Below, piece by piece: positions 20,801 through 32,981 of a DNA stretch of 64,000 nt; the first letter of the stretch is position 1, and the number at the start of each line of letters is the position of its first letter. The stretch is taken from assembly GCA_965112735.1 (NCBI GenBank), contig OZ218963.1, forward strand, positions 2,914,001-2,978,000, read 5' to 3'. The notes beneath the pieces are model-generated. The model was not told the origin of the DNA. It saw only the letters and a program-made list of their open reading frames with translations, and did no database searches. A program made the translations under genes and the position numbers. The DNA comes from Phaeosaccion multiseriatum. Taxonomy: Eukaryota; Ochrophyta, other classes.

Positions 20801-23167
20801 CGTCTCGTTGCTGTCCTCGTTCACCACAGCATGAGTGCGAACCTGAGAATGTAACGAAGGGCGGAGAAGGGGAGGAGGAGGAGGAGGAGGAGAAGGAGGA
20901 GTGGGTGGGCCTTCGCTTTTGCAGGGGAGGGGAAGAGTGCAAGCACACACGAGGACCGGAGACGACATGTCCCTCCTCACCTTCTTAGCCCGCTCCGCGT
21001 ACTTGAGAGTGGACATGGTCTCCTCAAAATGGACGTCGCACGGGCTCACACAGGCAAGCATGACTGTACGAGCATTGCCACCGAGCGATTCCTGTACACA
21101 CCGGAAGAGGTGAGGGACACAACAATACAGATCTTGGCCGACTGAGCTTGCTTTGATCCAGAAACGTGCAGTCAGGATGCCTGCCCTCACAGATGCCTCT
21201 CCTCCCCCCCCCCCCATGCATAGAAGCACTTCATTCCTCCATCATAGGACCCCCTCCTCCCTCCCACCTTGAGCAATCGAGTGAGCACGCTGTTTCTGTA
21301 AGGGATGAAGGCGCCCTTGCCGCCCTTCTTGTCGTCTCTCTGCGCGTCGGTGAGCGCCTTGACGACATCACTCAGCGTGGCCAGTGACTTGTTGATGCTG
21401 CCTGCCTCCTTGAGACGAATGCCAGTGGCCCCTGTGTGCAAGACCCTCTCGCTGCCTGCCAAGTCCACCAGATTGACGCAAGAAACTGTCTCCTTGACAT
21501 TCCGCCCCTCCCCGCCTGCTCCCTCCCCTCTCTCTCTCTCGGCTCTCGCTCTTGGCCTGCCCCCAGAGTCGCCCACCGCCCCTGTTGCCTTCCCTTGCAC
21601 GTTCCCCATGCTGATGCTTGCCTGACGAAAGGTCAGTGTAAAGATGGCATGGCTTCTGCTGCTGTTCTCGTTCATATTCGTGGAAGCAACTGCGTGTGTG
21701 TGGCACAAGGGAGCGGGGTAGGGCAACGGCGACGGCGAGAGGGAGGACGTGAGGACGTTCAATGTAGAGGAACTGATTGTCGTGGGAAAATCACGGATGT
21801 GTTTCGTAGGAGGTCGTCTCACCTGTTCGAGCCTTGCCGCCAAAGGCAATGAGCTGCTCAATCTCGCTGTAACTGTGTACTGTAACCACCGTCAGACCTG
21901 GCCAGAGAGACGTTCAGCGAGCAGAGAGAGATAAGATGGCATACGTGCATTTCGTGGGTCAGGAGCGTGTCCAACTAGAGAAGACCCAAGCATTTCAAAG
22001 CACTAGTCGGCATTTCAGATTGCACCTTCCACGTAGGCCCCTGAAGTAGGATGCTCTCGAACCCTCAGCCCCCCCCGAGCTCCTGTGGCTCTCGGCCCCA
22101 CGGTGCTGGCAGCGGCAGACTCGGGGTTGAAGAGGTCTCGCACCAGTTCGTTGTAAATCTCCAGATAGCTCACCTGTGTAGGGAGAAGGCAAAGTGTTCC
22201 CAAGACACCCCCCCCCGTCAGACAAATGCCTGACTCATTTCGTTTCTCGAAACTTTACATGTCTTCACCACAGGCTTCCTGCTTCCCGCCAGGGGGAAAC
22301 ACAGTGTACACAGTATGCTCACCTCAACACAGTACTTGGGCGCAATCATGTGGGCTCGGGCGTCGCTGGAGGTGAGCGCCAGTCTTTCTGCTATGCCTTG
22401 AAAGAGTCCACTGCATATCCTGGGAGTCAGGCCGTAGTCCTTCCCTTCCACATGGTCATCAAGCACTGCGCCTGTGCCCATCATGCAGTAGCTTTTCCCT
22501 GTGCCACGTACGCGTGTTGGATGCGGTTCGGGGGAGGAAGAGAGAAGAGCGGGCGGGGTCAGAGCGGGAAAAGACGGGACATACAAGGGGGTGTATCCGT
22601 ACGGCACCTGCTCCTGTCTGCCCATAGGAGAAAACCGAACAATTGTACCCTTCCCAAGCCTGCTCGAGTATACTCAAGCCAATGTCCCTATACACGGTAC
22701 TTTGGTCGGCATAGTGAGGGTCTTCGGGCACTGCGCTCCAATAGCAGTGGTCATAATTGAATTTCCTCGCCCACTGGGGGGGTGGGGGTGGAGAGAGTGA
22801 AAGGAGACGAAAGAGAGGGCACAGCAAAATGCTGGGTAAGAAGGGAGCTTCGGAGCAAGGGAGCATCGGCCATACGACAATGAGCATTGCAACATAACAA
22901 CATGAGACCACCGCCACAAGATGCTCCACAGACCCTCACCGTGCTCATGTCAATCTGCTCCCCACATTCTCTTTCCACTGCAGCCGCAGCGCTGAAAGCT
23001 GTGGGGTCGACCACGACACAGCTGTTGTCCTGCACGCTGATGATGTTCTGCACCCCCGCACCCCGCTCCATGGCGGACATCGGCCTGACCCTCACCGCCA
23101 CCTTCACTGCATCATTCATAGCGCTCACGCCGCCGCCGCCACCACCCCCGCGCCGCCTTCCCTGCAT
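16610..23167 (-). CDS. Kinesin-3 family motor with FHA domain (KIF1/Unc-104-like)
   Basis: Twelve exons on the minus strand: 23167-22940, 22773-22608, 22498-22323, 22173-22026, 21897-21823, 21689-21268, 21091-20981, 20842-20777, 20686-19299, 19047-17509, 17266-17044, 16936-16610; 1,622 residues. The motor domain is complete: [11 protein letters not shown]-loop GQTGAGKSY (split by intron 2), [15 protein letters not shown], switch [10 protein letters not shown], switch II DLAGSER, KSLATL and the neck-adjacent [12 protein letters not shown]. After a Gly/Gln-rich spacer comes an FHA domain beginning [17 protein letters not shown] near residue 710, the mark of kinesin-3, which are plus-end cargo carriers on microtubules and in flagella. 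No PH domain is recognisable at the C-terminus; instead there is a long Ser/Arg/Gln-rich and acidic tail. The exon 9/10 junction (19299/19047) is chosen on phase and is less certain than the rest. A second possible start is 16 codons in (MNDAVKVAV). Confidence 0.88.
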
Positions 23168-23432
23168 CTTTGCTCCGGCGCAAAGCAGTTGGGCAAAATT
23201 ACTGCGAGATAATGATAAGCCCTCCCACGGGATCGCATAAGGGTAGCATTTCCCGCGTGTTCACAGCTCCCATTATCCTCTAAAATATCAGGGGAAGCTT
23301 TAAGCTTAAGCTTAAGCTTTGTTTTTTTTTCTTCCCTAGAGACAGGGCAAGAAGGAGAGAAAAAAAAAAAAAAAGGATGGGCGTTGCAGTTGGAATTCGG
23401 TCTGTAGTGGTCTGTAGTCGTCATCTGGAGAT

Positions 23433-24309
23433 GGCCCTCTTGCATGAACGGTTTCACCAGTCTCAGGTGTTTGATATAAAATGCCTCGCACCGCTCCACC
23501 TCCTGGCGGTAGTCCACCTGGTCGGCCCCTGACATGGTTCTGAGGCGACCCTGGTTCTTGGTTCTGGTTGCCAGGCAGGTTCCAGGTTCTGGGGGAAAGC
23601 CATGTAATAAGGCAATGATGAAGCAAGGCCAAGGCTATCCTGGTTCTGGTCGGCGCCAGCCGGCCAGGTTCCTGGTTCTGCTGGTGGGCTGGCCTGCCTG
23701 TCTCAGAACCAGCCATGTCAGGAGGGGCCGAACCTGGAAGGAGTGCGTGTCGGTGAGGATGTAGCTACAGCAGCCACACTGGCTGGCCCCAGGAGGAGCC
23801 GGGCGAGGCGTAGCTACAGATCCATTGTGACGCGCTTCGCGGTGATTCAAACCTCCTCTCATTGTGCCCGATCCTCCATCTTGCTTCTTGCTTGTCCAGC
23901 CGAGACTCCACAGCCAGCAGGGCCTTGAGGTCGTCGCCATCAGTCTCCACGATGCATCGAGAGGTCTTGCTTGGCTGGCTGAGCCGCTCCTCCGCGTTGA
24001 GCTCCTCCATCCTCCATCATTGAGCTGGCAGGGACGAAATGCATTGAAGACCATGACGGTGCCGCCCTTTGCCATCTTGTACAGCCTGGGCTTGGTGATC
24101 TGCCTCTCTCCTCGATGGTGGCTGGCTGGCTGAGCCTCAGGCAGGGACTCGCAGCCCAGGACTTGCTCTTGCTTCGCGAGGTGTACTTCTTCCCTCACTT
24201 GTTCCCTCACCCGGAATGTAGCTAGTCCGGGCGGGTTGTACTTGTCCACTTCGATGACCTCCACCTCCACCCGGACTCCGCCACGCACATCGTCCGCTGC
24301 GGGGAAGGT
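23433..24309 (-). CDS. Unrecognised split gene or gene remnant (borders uncertain)
   Basis: Several open minus-strand segments look coding but could not be assigned to a family. One begins after the acceptor at about 24300 and reads VRVEVEVIEVDKYNPPGLATF; another reads ITKPRLYKMAKGGTVMVFNAF; a third, around 24008-23800, is MEELNAEERLSQPSKTSR...TDGDDLKALLAVESRLDKQEARW. The last two are YILTDTHSFQ and VDYRQEVERCEAFYIKHLRL, which are adjacent if the element at 23522-23731 is spliced out. Charged heptad-like spacing suggests helices. The exact exon chain, start and stop are not resolved, and a decayed gene cannot be excluded; a possible further upstream exon ends near 24555 (VAEDGAEP before a GTGAGT donor). 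Confidence 0.3.
23522..23731. mobile_element. MITE, family 2, with introner-like insertion in a reading frame
   Basis: A 210-bp element with imperfect inverted termini (TCGGCCCCTGACATGG... against ...CCATGTCAGGAGGGGCCGA) and an exact 6-bp target duplication ACCTGG at 23516-23521 and 23732-23737. Read on the minus strand the duplication is CCAGGT, so the host reads ...TTCCAG|GT...element...CCAG|GTGGAC..., that is, a GT donor and an AG acceptor made by the duplication itself. Removing 23733-23519 restores the frame SFQ-VDYRQ. A second copy without this context lies at 45652-46251. Confidence 0.75.
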
Positions 24310-24455
24310 GACATGTATAGCTATTAGCTACACCCTTAAGTGCCATCTATGGAAGCAAGGTGAAGGCCAAGCTGATGGCTGATGTAGAGGTCTATGTGCG
24401 AGCGAGGGCAGGAGTGGCTGTGGGCGAGTTAGAGGGATTACGAATACGTGGCTGG

Positions 24456-24456
<1 letters not shown>

Positions 24457-24538
<82 letters not shown>
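24457..24538. repeat. (GT)41 dinucleotide tract
   Basis: About 82 uninterrupted bases of GT, the longest perfect dinucleotide run in the window; on the minus strand it follows a GTGAGT donor-like site at about 24553. Confidence 0.95.
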
Positions 24539-24540
<2 letters not shown>

Positions 24541-25869
24541 GGTGCCAGCCCACTCACCGGCTCGGCGCCGTCCTCAGCCACAGCCAGCCAGGAGCAAGCA
24601 GCAAAGGAGCGAAGACATGAAGCAAGCCTCCAGTTCCATTGAATAAGGAAGCTTCTTCTAGCTAGGCCAGCCTGAGCGAGTGACGAATTCTTCACTTCCC
24701 TTGCTTCTTCCTTCCCTTCTTCCCTTCACTTGCCTGGTACTCCAGCCACCCACCCACCCGCCCCGGTCCGTGGCTAGCCTAATACTGGCAGCAGTCCGTG
24801 TGCCACCACGAGCGAGTGAGCTACAATCCCTTATCTAACACTAGAGAAAAAGCGATGAAAGCCGAAAGACTACTATGGATCGATAGGCATCATCTCAAAG
24901 AGCTACTACACGAAGAGCTATATGCTATATGCTGCATGGCTGGTGCAGATGCTCTTCTCTCTCTTCTCTCTCTCTCTCTGTGTGTGTGTGTATGTGTGTG
25001 TGTGTCTCTCTCTCTATGTGTGGCACTGGTGTGTGTGTGTGTGGGGGGGGGGGGGTGCGGACCAGAGGAGTGGCGAAGGAAAAAAAAGCAGATCACTTGT
25101 CAACTTCCGTGTTGAGATAAATCGATGCCGACACTGGATGCATGTCCGTTCACTCCTTTTGTAGACATGGACGACTCTATGTAGCTTAATAAGACGCTTT
25201 CCCACAAGCGATGCAAGTACGGCACTGGCTGGTCTCTAGGAGAGGGGCATCTCGACACGACAATAACGCAAATGAGCGTCGGTAGAGTCTCACCTCCTCT
25301 TGTTGCGCAGTCACTAGGCGAGAGGTGGCAAGCTTGAAGACGAGGCGGTGCGAGGAGAGGAACAATTCGTGGCTTTCAGAAGAATCGGAGAGAACGAAAG
25401 CGAAGAATTGTGGGTTCGCCGTCAGTGTCCCATGAAGTGGCGAGATATATTGTAATGTTTAGTCATTCCCTGTGTCACCCGATGGACAACAATGAGAATG
25501 CGAGAGTGCTGCTGCAAGTGTGAGGATACCCTTCTCAATGGCAACCCGAGCGTGCCGTGTCTCCAGTCTAAGCTTAAACCTCACCCTCGCCCGCCTCCTC
25601 TCCCCACTCTTCCCATTCTTTCCCCATGCAGCCAAGGTGCTTCGGCGTACACCGGCTGCTTTCCAGATACGCTCGATTCGATGTATTCGAGCGCTGCAGG
25701 CGGATCTTCCTTGGATGCCAAGGCTCCAGTAGCAGCAGCCGCTGCTGAGCAACGGCCCACACCTCGGCAGTGCGACAGGGGTGGTCGTCTCTCTTAATCG
25801 ACCTGCTCCGTACAAGAAACGAAAGGCGCAAGCAAGATCGACAGGGGCGAAACAGAGCGAAACAGAGCG

Positions 25870-28800
25870 TCAGTCCATCTCATAGAAAGACGTCCAAGGC
25901 AAGCCTGCCACAGGAATCTGCATTCCAACGCCCTCAAAGCAATCCCTAAACCGCACCCCACCTTGATGGAACCGTAGATTTTGGAAATGAACCAGTAGCA
26001 GCTGAAGTATCCGATCACGCCTGTCATTAGGAAGAGGCTGCAGCAAGGGAGGGCGGAAGGAAGCAAGAGAGGATATGGCACAACAAGATGACGAGGGGGG
26101 GTGTGCGTCGCACATCCAGTGAGGTGAGTGAGTGAAAACAACCTCCTGTGCTTTCGCGGTTGAGTGGGACTTGAGGCTCTTATAAACCCAATCTCAACAG
26201 GGAGTGTGAGCCTGATTCGACACCGCCTTGAACCACTAAAGACCAATTGACCCTTTGAACCACTTTGGAACCAATTTGAGAAGGCGGCTAAAGAGTGGTT
26301 CAAAGTTGGCTCAAAGGTGACTCAACTTGGCTCAAAGCTGGCTCAAAACTAGGGCTCAAGGTTGATTCAAAGGCGGTTCAAACGGCTGGTCATTCGTGCC
26401 TCAAGTCCAACTCAACTGCGAAAGCATAGGAGAAGTAAAAACAAAACAAAAGACCCTACTCTCCCCTCTCTCCTTCTCCTCATCACCTGATGGAGAGCAC
26501 GGCCATATAACCGAAGTACAGGAGGAAGGACACGAGGCCAGACATGTCCAGTTCCGCGTAGAAGTACCACGCGGAGTAGAAGAACATGTACACCGCGCAG
26601 GAACCGCTCCACAGCAGGCTGCGCCACCACCAGCGGTAGTCCTCGCTGCACAGTTGAAAGTAGCAGAGTACGATGCTAATCTCAGCGCAAGTGGCCACAA
26701 GGATGACAAGCACCACGAGCAGGAAGCCGAAGATGTAGAAGACCTGGTCTCGCCAAACACTGCGAGGGGGTGGAGGTGGCAAGTGCAGACGGAAATGTAC
26801 ATGTAATATACATACATATATTATATAATATATCAACACGGGGGGCGGCGGGGAGGGGGGTAAAGTTGGAGGGAATCAATCAGGCGAGGGAATGTGAGAT
26901 GTGAGGGGTGCACCGACACAGGGCAAGCGTCGATATAACAATGGCCTTGTCTCGCAGCGCACATCAAGAGTAAGAGCGAGTATTGTTGGTATTGACTGGT
27001 TGAATGGTGCAGAAACAAACCTTGTCATGATAAAGAAGAGCTCCACCGAAATTGCTCCGAAAGGCAAAATGCCGCTGAACGGCACCGCTACGACCGGAGA
27101 CAAGTACCAAGGCTGGAACGGGAGAGACACAGACACGAGAGAGAGAAGGGCGGGTGCCGCACAGCACAGACACACCAGGACAGGGGAGAGGAAGAGTTGA
27201 GTGCGATGGAGCAGTGGCGACAGGTCCACTATTGGCCCCAATCGAAACTCCCTTCTACTCCAACACGGGGACCAGGGGCAAAACTAAACACACCTTCCTT
27301 CCCTTCGAGGTCTTGCATCACCCCACTCTTCGCAAGTCATTCGGCGGGCGCACGACCAACAAACATACACACACACACGCCAAAACCCACCTGTTCTTTG
27401 ATCATCCTTGGAATCTGGTTTGTCCGGACAGGTTGCTCAGGGACTTCCCTCTTGAAGCCCACGTAGGAGCCCGCAAACACCAGGGGTGTCTGTCGACCAG
27501 CAACACGTGAAAAGGAAGCAAATGAACAAAGCCAGCAGAGGTGAGGTGTATTTCTACTCAAGACAGGTACGCCTAAAAAAGAGCCAAAAACATGATTCTG
27601 CCCCCTGTCGCGGGGGACAGGGGACCGTTGGGCGTTGGGCATTGGTGGGCCATACACTGTCCCTCCCACTTACCTGCACCAGGAGCCACAACAAGAGCAG
27701 GACCAGCAAGGAGGTGAACGAAACTGCCGCCGTGCTGCCCTTGGCGGCCAGCGCGAGGTTGAGTCCAAAGAAGATGGTGAAGCACAGCCCCGGGTACATG
27801 GTGGCAGTCATCACCGTCATCTTGATCCACGACGCCCCACGGAACATCTGTAAGTGTAGGGGTTGGTGGTACAGCAAGCACGGGCAATGAGCAAATAGCG
27901 GGAAGGTGCGTAAGCGCAGTATCCCGACCAAAGACCACCGGCAAACTAACACAAAGCTTTTCCCGCCCGTTCGTAGCGCCACACACCACAACAGGACTTC
28001 ATAAACCCACCTTGTGAATACGCGAAGCATGGTAACCAGCGAAGGATCCCATCAACACGAAGATGAGCATCTGCAGGAGGGGAGGGGAAGAGAGGCACAC
28101 AGTAGACGCACAACGGCGGGGTGTAGCACCAACAGGTTCAGCACCAGCAGGACAGGCCCTATGAGAGATGGGCATTGAACAACAAGAGGGCACAGCACAA
28201 CCTCCTCGCTCTCTTCACAACCCCAAAAAGCTTTGACTTGAGAGCCCCCTCGAAAGCCCGTACGTAATGTACGTGATGTTTCATGTGCACGCCAGGAGCT
28301 CTCGAGCTTTCGTTTCGTGTCAAGTCATAAAAGGCGTGTGTACGTACACACAAAGGGCGGGAGGGGTAGGGTACTACCGTACTCACAGTCGACGTGAGGA
28401 TGTTTCCGCGCTGGGTCGGAGACAGCAGCCCCATAACGCTGAAGACGACCACCAGGAAGGTCATGATGAGCAGCTGCACGCCCGACCCGATACACACGGC
28501 GAAGAGCATGGGGTGTTGATCGGGGGCCCGGAATACATCACCATGCACAAGCTTCCACCCGCTCTCGTCCTTTGCATCCTCCGCGTCCTGCGTAAAGGTG
28601 ATGTTATGTATGCACACACAAGGCAAGCAGGGAGGGAGCCGCAAGATGGGTTACCGACACGCGGATGTGTGTGGGTGCGATTCAAGAAGAATTTGAGCAA
28701 AAGGGAAAAGCAGCCTTTGTGCCGCGAGAGGCGGACTAGCAAAGTCTTACTGCGAGCCCTTTACGCAAAACGCAAAAGAGGTCAAAGGGCTTTTGCTTGC

Positions 28801-30832
28801 CTGTGCGTTGTACTTTTGAATGTCCTTTCTCAGGGCCCGAATCAAAATCATGGCCACCAGCACCGTGAGGAAAATGACGATGAGAGTGCTGTTGGTGATG
28901 CTGAACCAGTGGATTTGGTCTCCGCCCCCTGCAGCGTAAATGTCCCAGCGTTGTGTCCAGGGCATGTCGGTGGTCTCCCACTCCACGTCGTAACTGTAGA
29001 TGATGGCATCGCTCAATTGGGCGTCAATCTCTTGCCAATTCTTGGAGGATTGAATGCCATTCGCATTGCTACACGAGTAGAATGTACTCGCGCTGCAAGT
29101 CACCGACGATAAGAGAGGTCGATAGAGAGAGAAGAGAGACGAGGCAGAGGGTAGTGGGACGAATACATACAGAGTGAGCCACAGTGCGTAGTGGAAATGG
29201 GGGCGGGCTGCTGTAAATGAAGACAAAAAAAGAGAGGTGTAAACTAGCGGACAACAGCAACCTCCACGTGAAAGGTTGATGTGGTCACAGTCTACAGCCT
29301 CTCTCCCTCCTCTTACCTCTCTACCTCCCCCCCCCTCTACCTCCCTCCTTCCCTCCCTCCCTACTTACCTCGCAGACACAGGCTCCACCAAGAAGCCCAC
29401 AACGTTGAAGGCGTCGTTGTTGAGGGGCGAGTTGATGGCCACGATGATGTTGAGATGGTTGTAAATGAAGTACTTTTCCCCACTGCGGAACCCCACAGGG
29501 AAGCCCTTGACATAGAAGCCATCGTTGTACTCATCGATAGCTCCGGCTGGACAGGGATGGAGGGAAGAAGGAGGAGAGAGAGCAGAGAGCAGAGAGTAGA
29601 CAGGGAAGCACGATAAGCACGATAAGCTACCTTCCCCGTGTGAAAATGGTCCCGCCTCGAGAAAAATCACACCGGAAGCATTGCGAACGGACGTAAACAG
29701 CGCCGCCTCTATACGAGTGAAACAAAGTTACATTTTCGCCCTATCCCCCTCCAGCACCCGTCGCCGTCTTGCCCAAGAATGAGGGAGGCAAGTCTGGCTG
29801 TGAAGGAAAGTTAGTATTGTGCAGTAGTGGGGAAGCCTCATCGCAAAAGCAACGCGGGACGGGCTTTTTACCACGCACCTTCTGGCTCGACTTCCCGTAC
29901 GTTGGGGAGCTTGTCCACCGTCATGTGCACTTGATAGGCATCGTCGATTGCCTGAGCCAATGGAAACGTTGCATCACCACGCGACATCAAACACTTTGAA
30001 CCATCATCCGCCCCTGACAACTTGATCATATCTTTGCCTCTTCACCGCCTTTGCGCCCCTATCTCCTCCCTGACCCCCTTGTGTCTTTTTCATGAGCCTT
30101 ACCTTCATAATGTCATACGCGTCCTTCTTGGAGAGAGATTTCTCGCACGCCTTGCTGCACATCTCGTTGACGCCAACCCGAAGAGCGTACACAGACTCCT
30201 CTTTCACCTCGCCCTCCAAAGCACTGCCCAGGTTTTCGTGCGCCAGCTTCTGCACCTCCGGCTTGCAAAAGGGTAGGCTGAAGCGGGGACGGGTACAAAA
30301 AAGAAGGCAAAGAGGCAGAAGCAGGGTTGAGGGGGAGGGGGGTCAGGGAAGTACGTGTCGTCAGGCAACAGAGAGGGGGGCACAGATAGAACGCGTGGAG
30401 CGAGACCATACAACAGAGATAGAGGCTGGGTCTCGAGTATGCACTGCAGTCGCAAGAAAGTAGAGGATGCAAAAGAATTTTGGATGTGATGCGGCACGGA
30501 ATGTACCAGTCTCTCTGAGGAGTCATCAAGTCGGCACTTCTGCTCCTCTTCAGCTCTCCTGGTGCTGCGTCCTCTCTCTCACACACACAGTACCAGAGCA
30601 AGAGCAGCTGCAGCTGCAGCAGCATCAGCATGAGCACTTGCCTGTGATACGCGAACGGGATCTGAGTCTTTACACTGGACAACTCATTGACAAAGACTGG
30701 TATGGGAGCGCCCGCCTGGTAGGGGACTGGCCCCACCCCAGGCAGATAGGCATGCACGCCCGTTGATGAGAGGACAGCAGCGCAAAGGACAACTGCTGCC
30801 CCTGCTGCTGGTGCTCTTCTACGAGAGCCCAT
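25870..30832 (-). CDS. Transmembrane 9 superfamily protein (nonaspanin, TM9SF)
   Basis: Thirteen exons on the minus strand: 30832-30642, 30277-30103, 29951-29879, 29546-29369, 29092-28801, 28587-28387, 28070-28011, 27847-27674, 27489-27391, 27112-27021, 26759-26487, 26037-25962, 25878-25870; 1,893 bases, 630 residues. An N-terminal signal peptide (GSRRRAPAAGAAVVLCAAVL) precedes the lumenal domain with VNELSSVKTQIPF and SLPFCKPE, then GWKLVHGDVFRAP before the nine-span membrane part, which includes GSFAGYHASRI, VPEQPVRTNQIPR, PFGAISVELFFI and YRWWWRSLLWSG. The protein ends SIKMD, a KXD-type tail, which in plant EMP12 binds COPI and holds the protein in the Golgi. The start at 30832 is chosen over one 15 codons upstream because it opens the signal peptide directly. 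Introns 1 and 5 use GC donors (30641, 28800), required by phase. The last coding exon is only nine bases. Confidence 0.95.
28588..28800 (-). other. GC-AG intron in TM9SF
   Basis: Minus-strand exon ends GCACAG followed by GCAAGC; joining to GACGCGGAGG after TACGCAG gives KYNAQ-DAEDAKDESGW in phase, matching family spacing. No GT nearby gives an open frame. Confidence 0.75.
30278..30641 (-). other. GC-AG intron in TM9SF
   Basis: Minus-strand exon ends TATCACAG followed by GCAAGT; phase 2 joins to CCTACCC after TTCAG to give FAYHSLPFCKPE, the expected family sequence. The GT four bases on would break the frame. Confidence 0.78.
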
Positions 30833-30936
30833 CTCCCCTATGAGGAAGCCCCCCTGCTCTCCGTTTCTAGCCCCCACCGCTCTGCTGCTCCTGCTCTTCC
30901 TAGGAAAGTCTGCTGTTGCTGCTGCTGCTGCTGATG

Positions 30937-30976
<40 letters not shown>

Positions 30977-31997
30977 GTCTTGCTCTTCTTTTCTCCCTTG
31001 TAAAAATTCCTCCCCTGAATAATGTGGGTGGCGTAGGGATGGCGTGGATTAGAAACGAAGGCCTCGAAGGATTTTTTTTTTTCCAACTCCCCACTCACTC
31101 TTTGTGAAAACCTCCTCCTCGCTCACGCACTCACTCACTCACTCACCCTACACATGCACGCACACGTCATCCGCGGGCGGAGAGCGGAGAGTCGGAGAGA
31201 ATTGACTGGTCAGAGGGTATAAGAGGGAGAAAGCTTGGCCTCCAAGGGTGACAGGGGGAATAGAGGGGAAGAAAGGGGCGGAAGCCGGGGACTAGAGGAG
31301 AATCCTTGAGCTTGCCAAGCAGGCGGTCTGGGGCCGATGAGAGTGAATGTGCTTAGAGGACACAGTCTCTTTGACCTCTTGAGACACCTTTCGGCTGCTG
31401 GCTTCTGGCAAGGCAACACAAATGGTGATGGAGCCGACTGCCTGGGGCCGACCAACCCCACGCCGTGCATGTCCCGGCATCCTGCTTGCCCCTCACTTTC
31501 GATCACTTGGGTTGAGCAACGCATTCCAGCCATCTCGTCATTCACCCCTGCCCCCCCGGGTGTCGCGCTCAGGGGCCGAGTCTTCATCCACAGGGGCGCT
31601 GGAATGAATGAATGGGTCACAGAGGTCGAGCCTCCCTCAACCCCCGCCCTCGGCCTTGGAGCAATACATGCCCTCCGTGTGGCGGACAGAAGGGAGGAGG
31701 ATACTTTGTTGCTTTTTATTGACTTCTATACTCCTCGCGACCCGTCGTGGCCCCTGTCATGGGACTGTACCCTCTGGAAGCAAGGGCGCAAGGATGGATA
31801 AGTCAAGGAGCGTGGGTGGAGGTCTGGTGTGGGAGCCTGCTCGTTTCCGTCACGGCCTCCGCCACGGCCTCCCTCACCGTCTCCCTCACCGTCTCCCTCA
31901 CCGTCTCACGGTGTCATGTGAGCAGAAGCGCAGTGGGGGGGAGGCATCAACATAGACGGATGAGGCCAGATGCCTCCAACCTTAGATGATGAGATTC
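30833..31997. other. Intergenic stretch between TM9SF and the LRR-IQ-Tudor gene
   Basis: Contains the TM9SF leader with a CTG/GCT triplet run at 30910-30977 and CACT repeats at 31120-31150. From 31200 to 31990 no exon with family support was found; CACCGTCTCCCT repeats occur near 31860-31910, close to the end of the downstream gene. Confidence 0.4.
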
Positions 31998-32950
31998 TCA
32001 GGTGACCACCCACTGGCCTTGTTCGTCGTAGGCCCCCTCCACCCCTTCCTCCTCAGCCTGCTGGCCAGTAGAGCGTTCCTCTCCAGCACCCAATTGTTCG
32101 AGGGACTGTTGTCCCGTTCCACCCTTAAGGAACTGTGAGAGAAGAGGCGACATATTGGAAGGGATCGGTCAGCGAAAAGCGGGACAGGGAAGAGATGGAG
32201 GGGTGCCAAAAGTAGTCCATCAAGCTATGCATGTTGAGGAGGAGGGGCGTTCCAAACCCCTCTCGACGACTGAAGTCGAAGCAAGAAGCAGCAAGTCCCC
32301 TCCTCCTCTCCCGTGTCTGAGTTGCAGGCGGAGGCACACACTTGCGTCGATCTCAAGCTAAGCCCACCCGGACACAACATACGTATGCATGCGTGCGTTA
32401 TCCTCCCCAGCAAGCAACATCAATAACATCCCCCCCCACACACACCTTCGCCTTGACCTCCTCGGCGTTTTCAAGCTCCACCTGCGCCCAGTCCCTCAGG
32501 CCGCCCATATGCTGCAGCATGCTCACGGCCTCGATGAGCTCCTCCTCCTTCTCGAACTGCTTCTCCTTGAACATTACACGCGCCCGCGCCACTGCGGAGC
32601 CCAATTTGGCGTAGGTTGGGCTCTCAACGAGCTCCTTCAGATATGGCATTTGCTCCGATCGAGACAACTCATCGAAACTTGAGGCCTTTTAGTAAGTATG
32701 GGACGACGAGAGGGAGCAAACATTGCATTGCGTTAGGCAGGAGGACGGAGGACCCGGGGGGGGGGGGGACGTTTGCTCGCGCGATTGCTACGGAGGGAGA
32801 GTTCCGCTCTTTGTCCTTTCATTCCACGGAATCACCTTCCTTGCACGAAAGAAAGGGCCGAATGGGCGACGTACACCCCGACAGTACAACATATGAAGAC
32901 CCCAGCGCTGTGTGTGTGTTTGTGTGTGTGGTGCTAAGCTGTCTCTCTCT

Positions 32951-32981
<31 letters not shown>

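Larger units (their letters stand above)
23168..25869. other. Repeat-rich stretch between kinesin-3 and TM9SF
   Basis: Holds an introner-like MITE (23522-23731), remnants of an unrecognised minus-strand gene, tandem HindIII-like AAGCTT motifs near 23295-23320, an 82-bp (GT)n tract and CT/GT microsatellites at 24950-25060. From 25100 to 25869 I see the 3' flank of TM9SF and no convincing exon. Confidence 0.5.
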
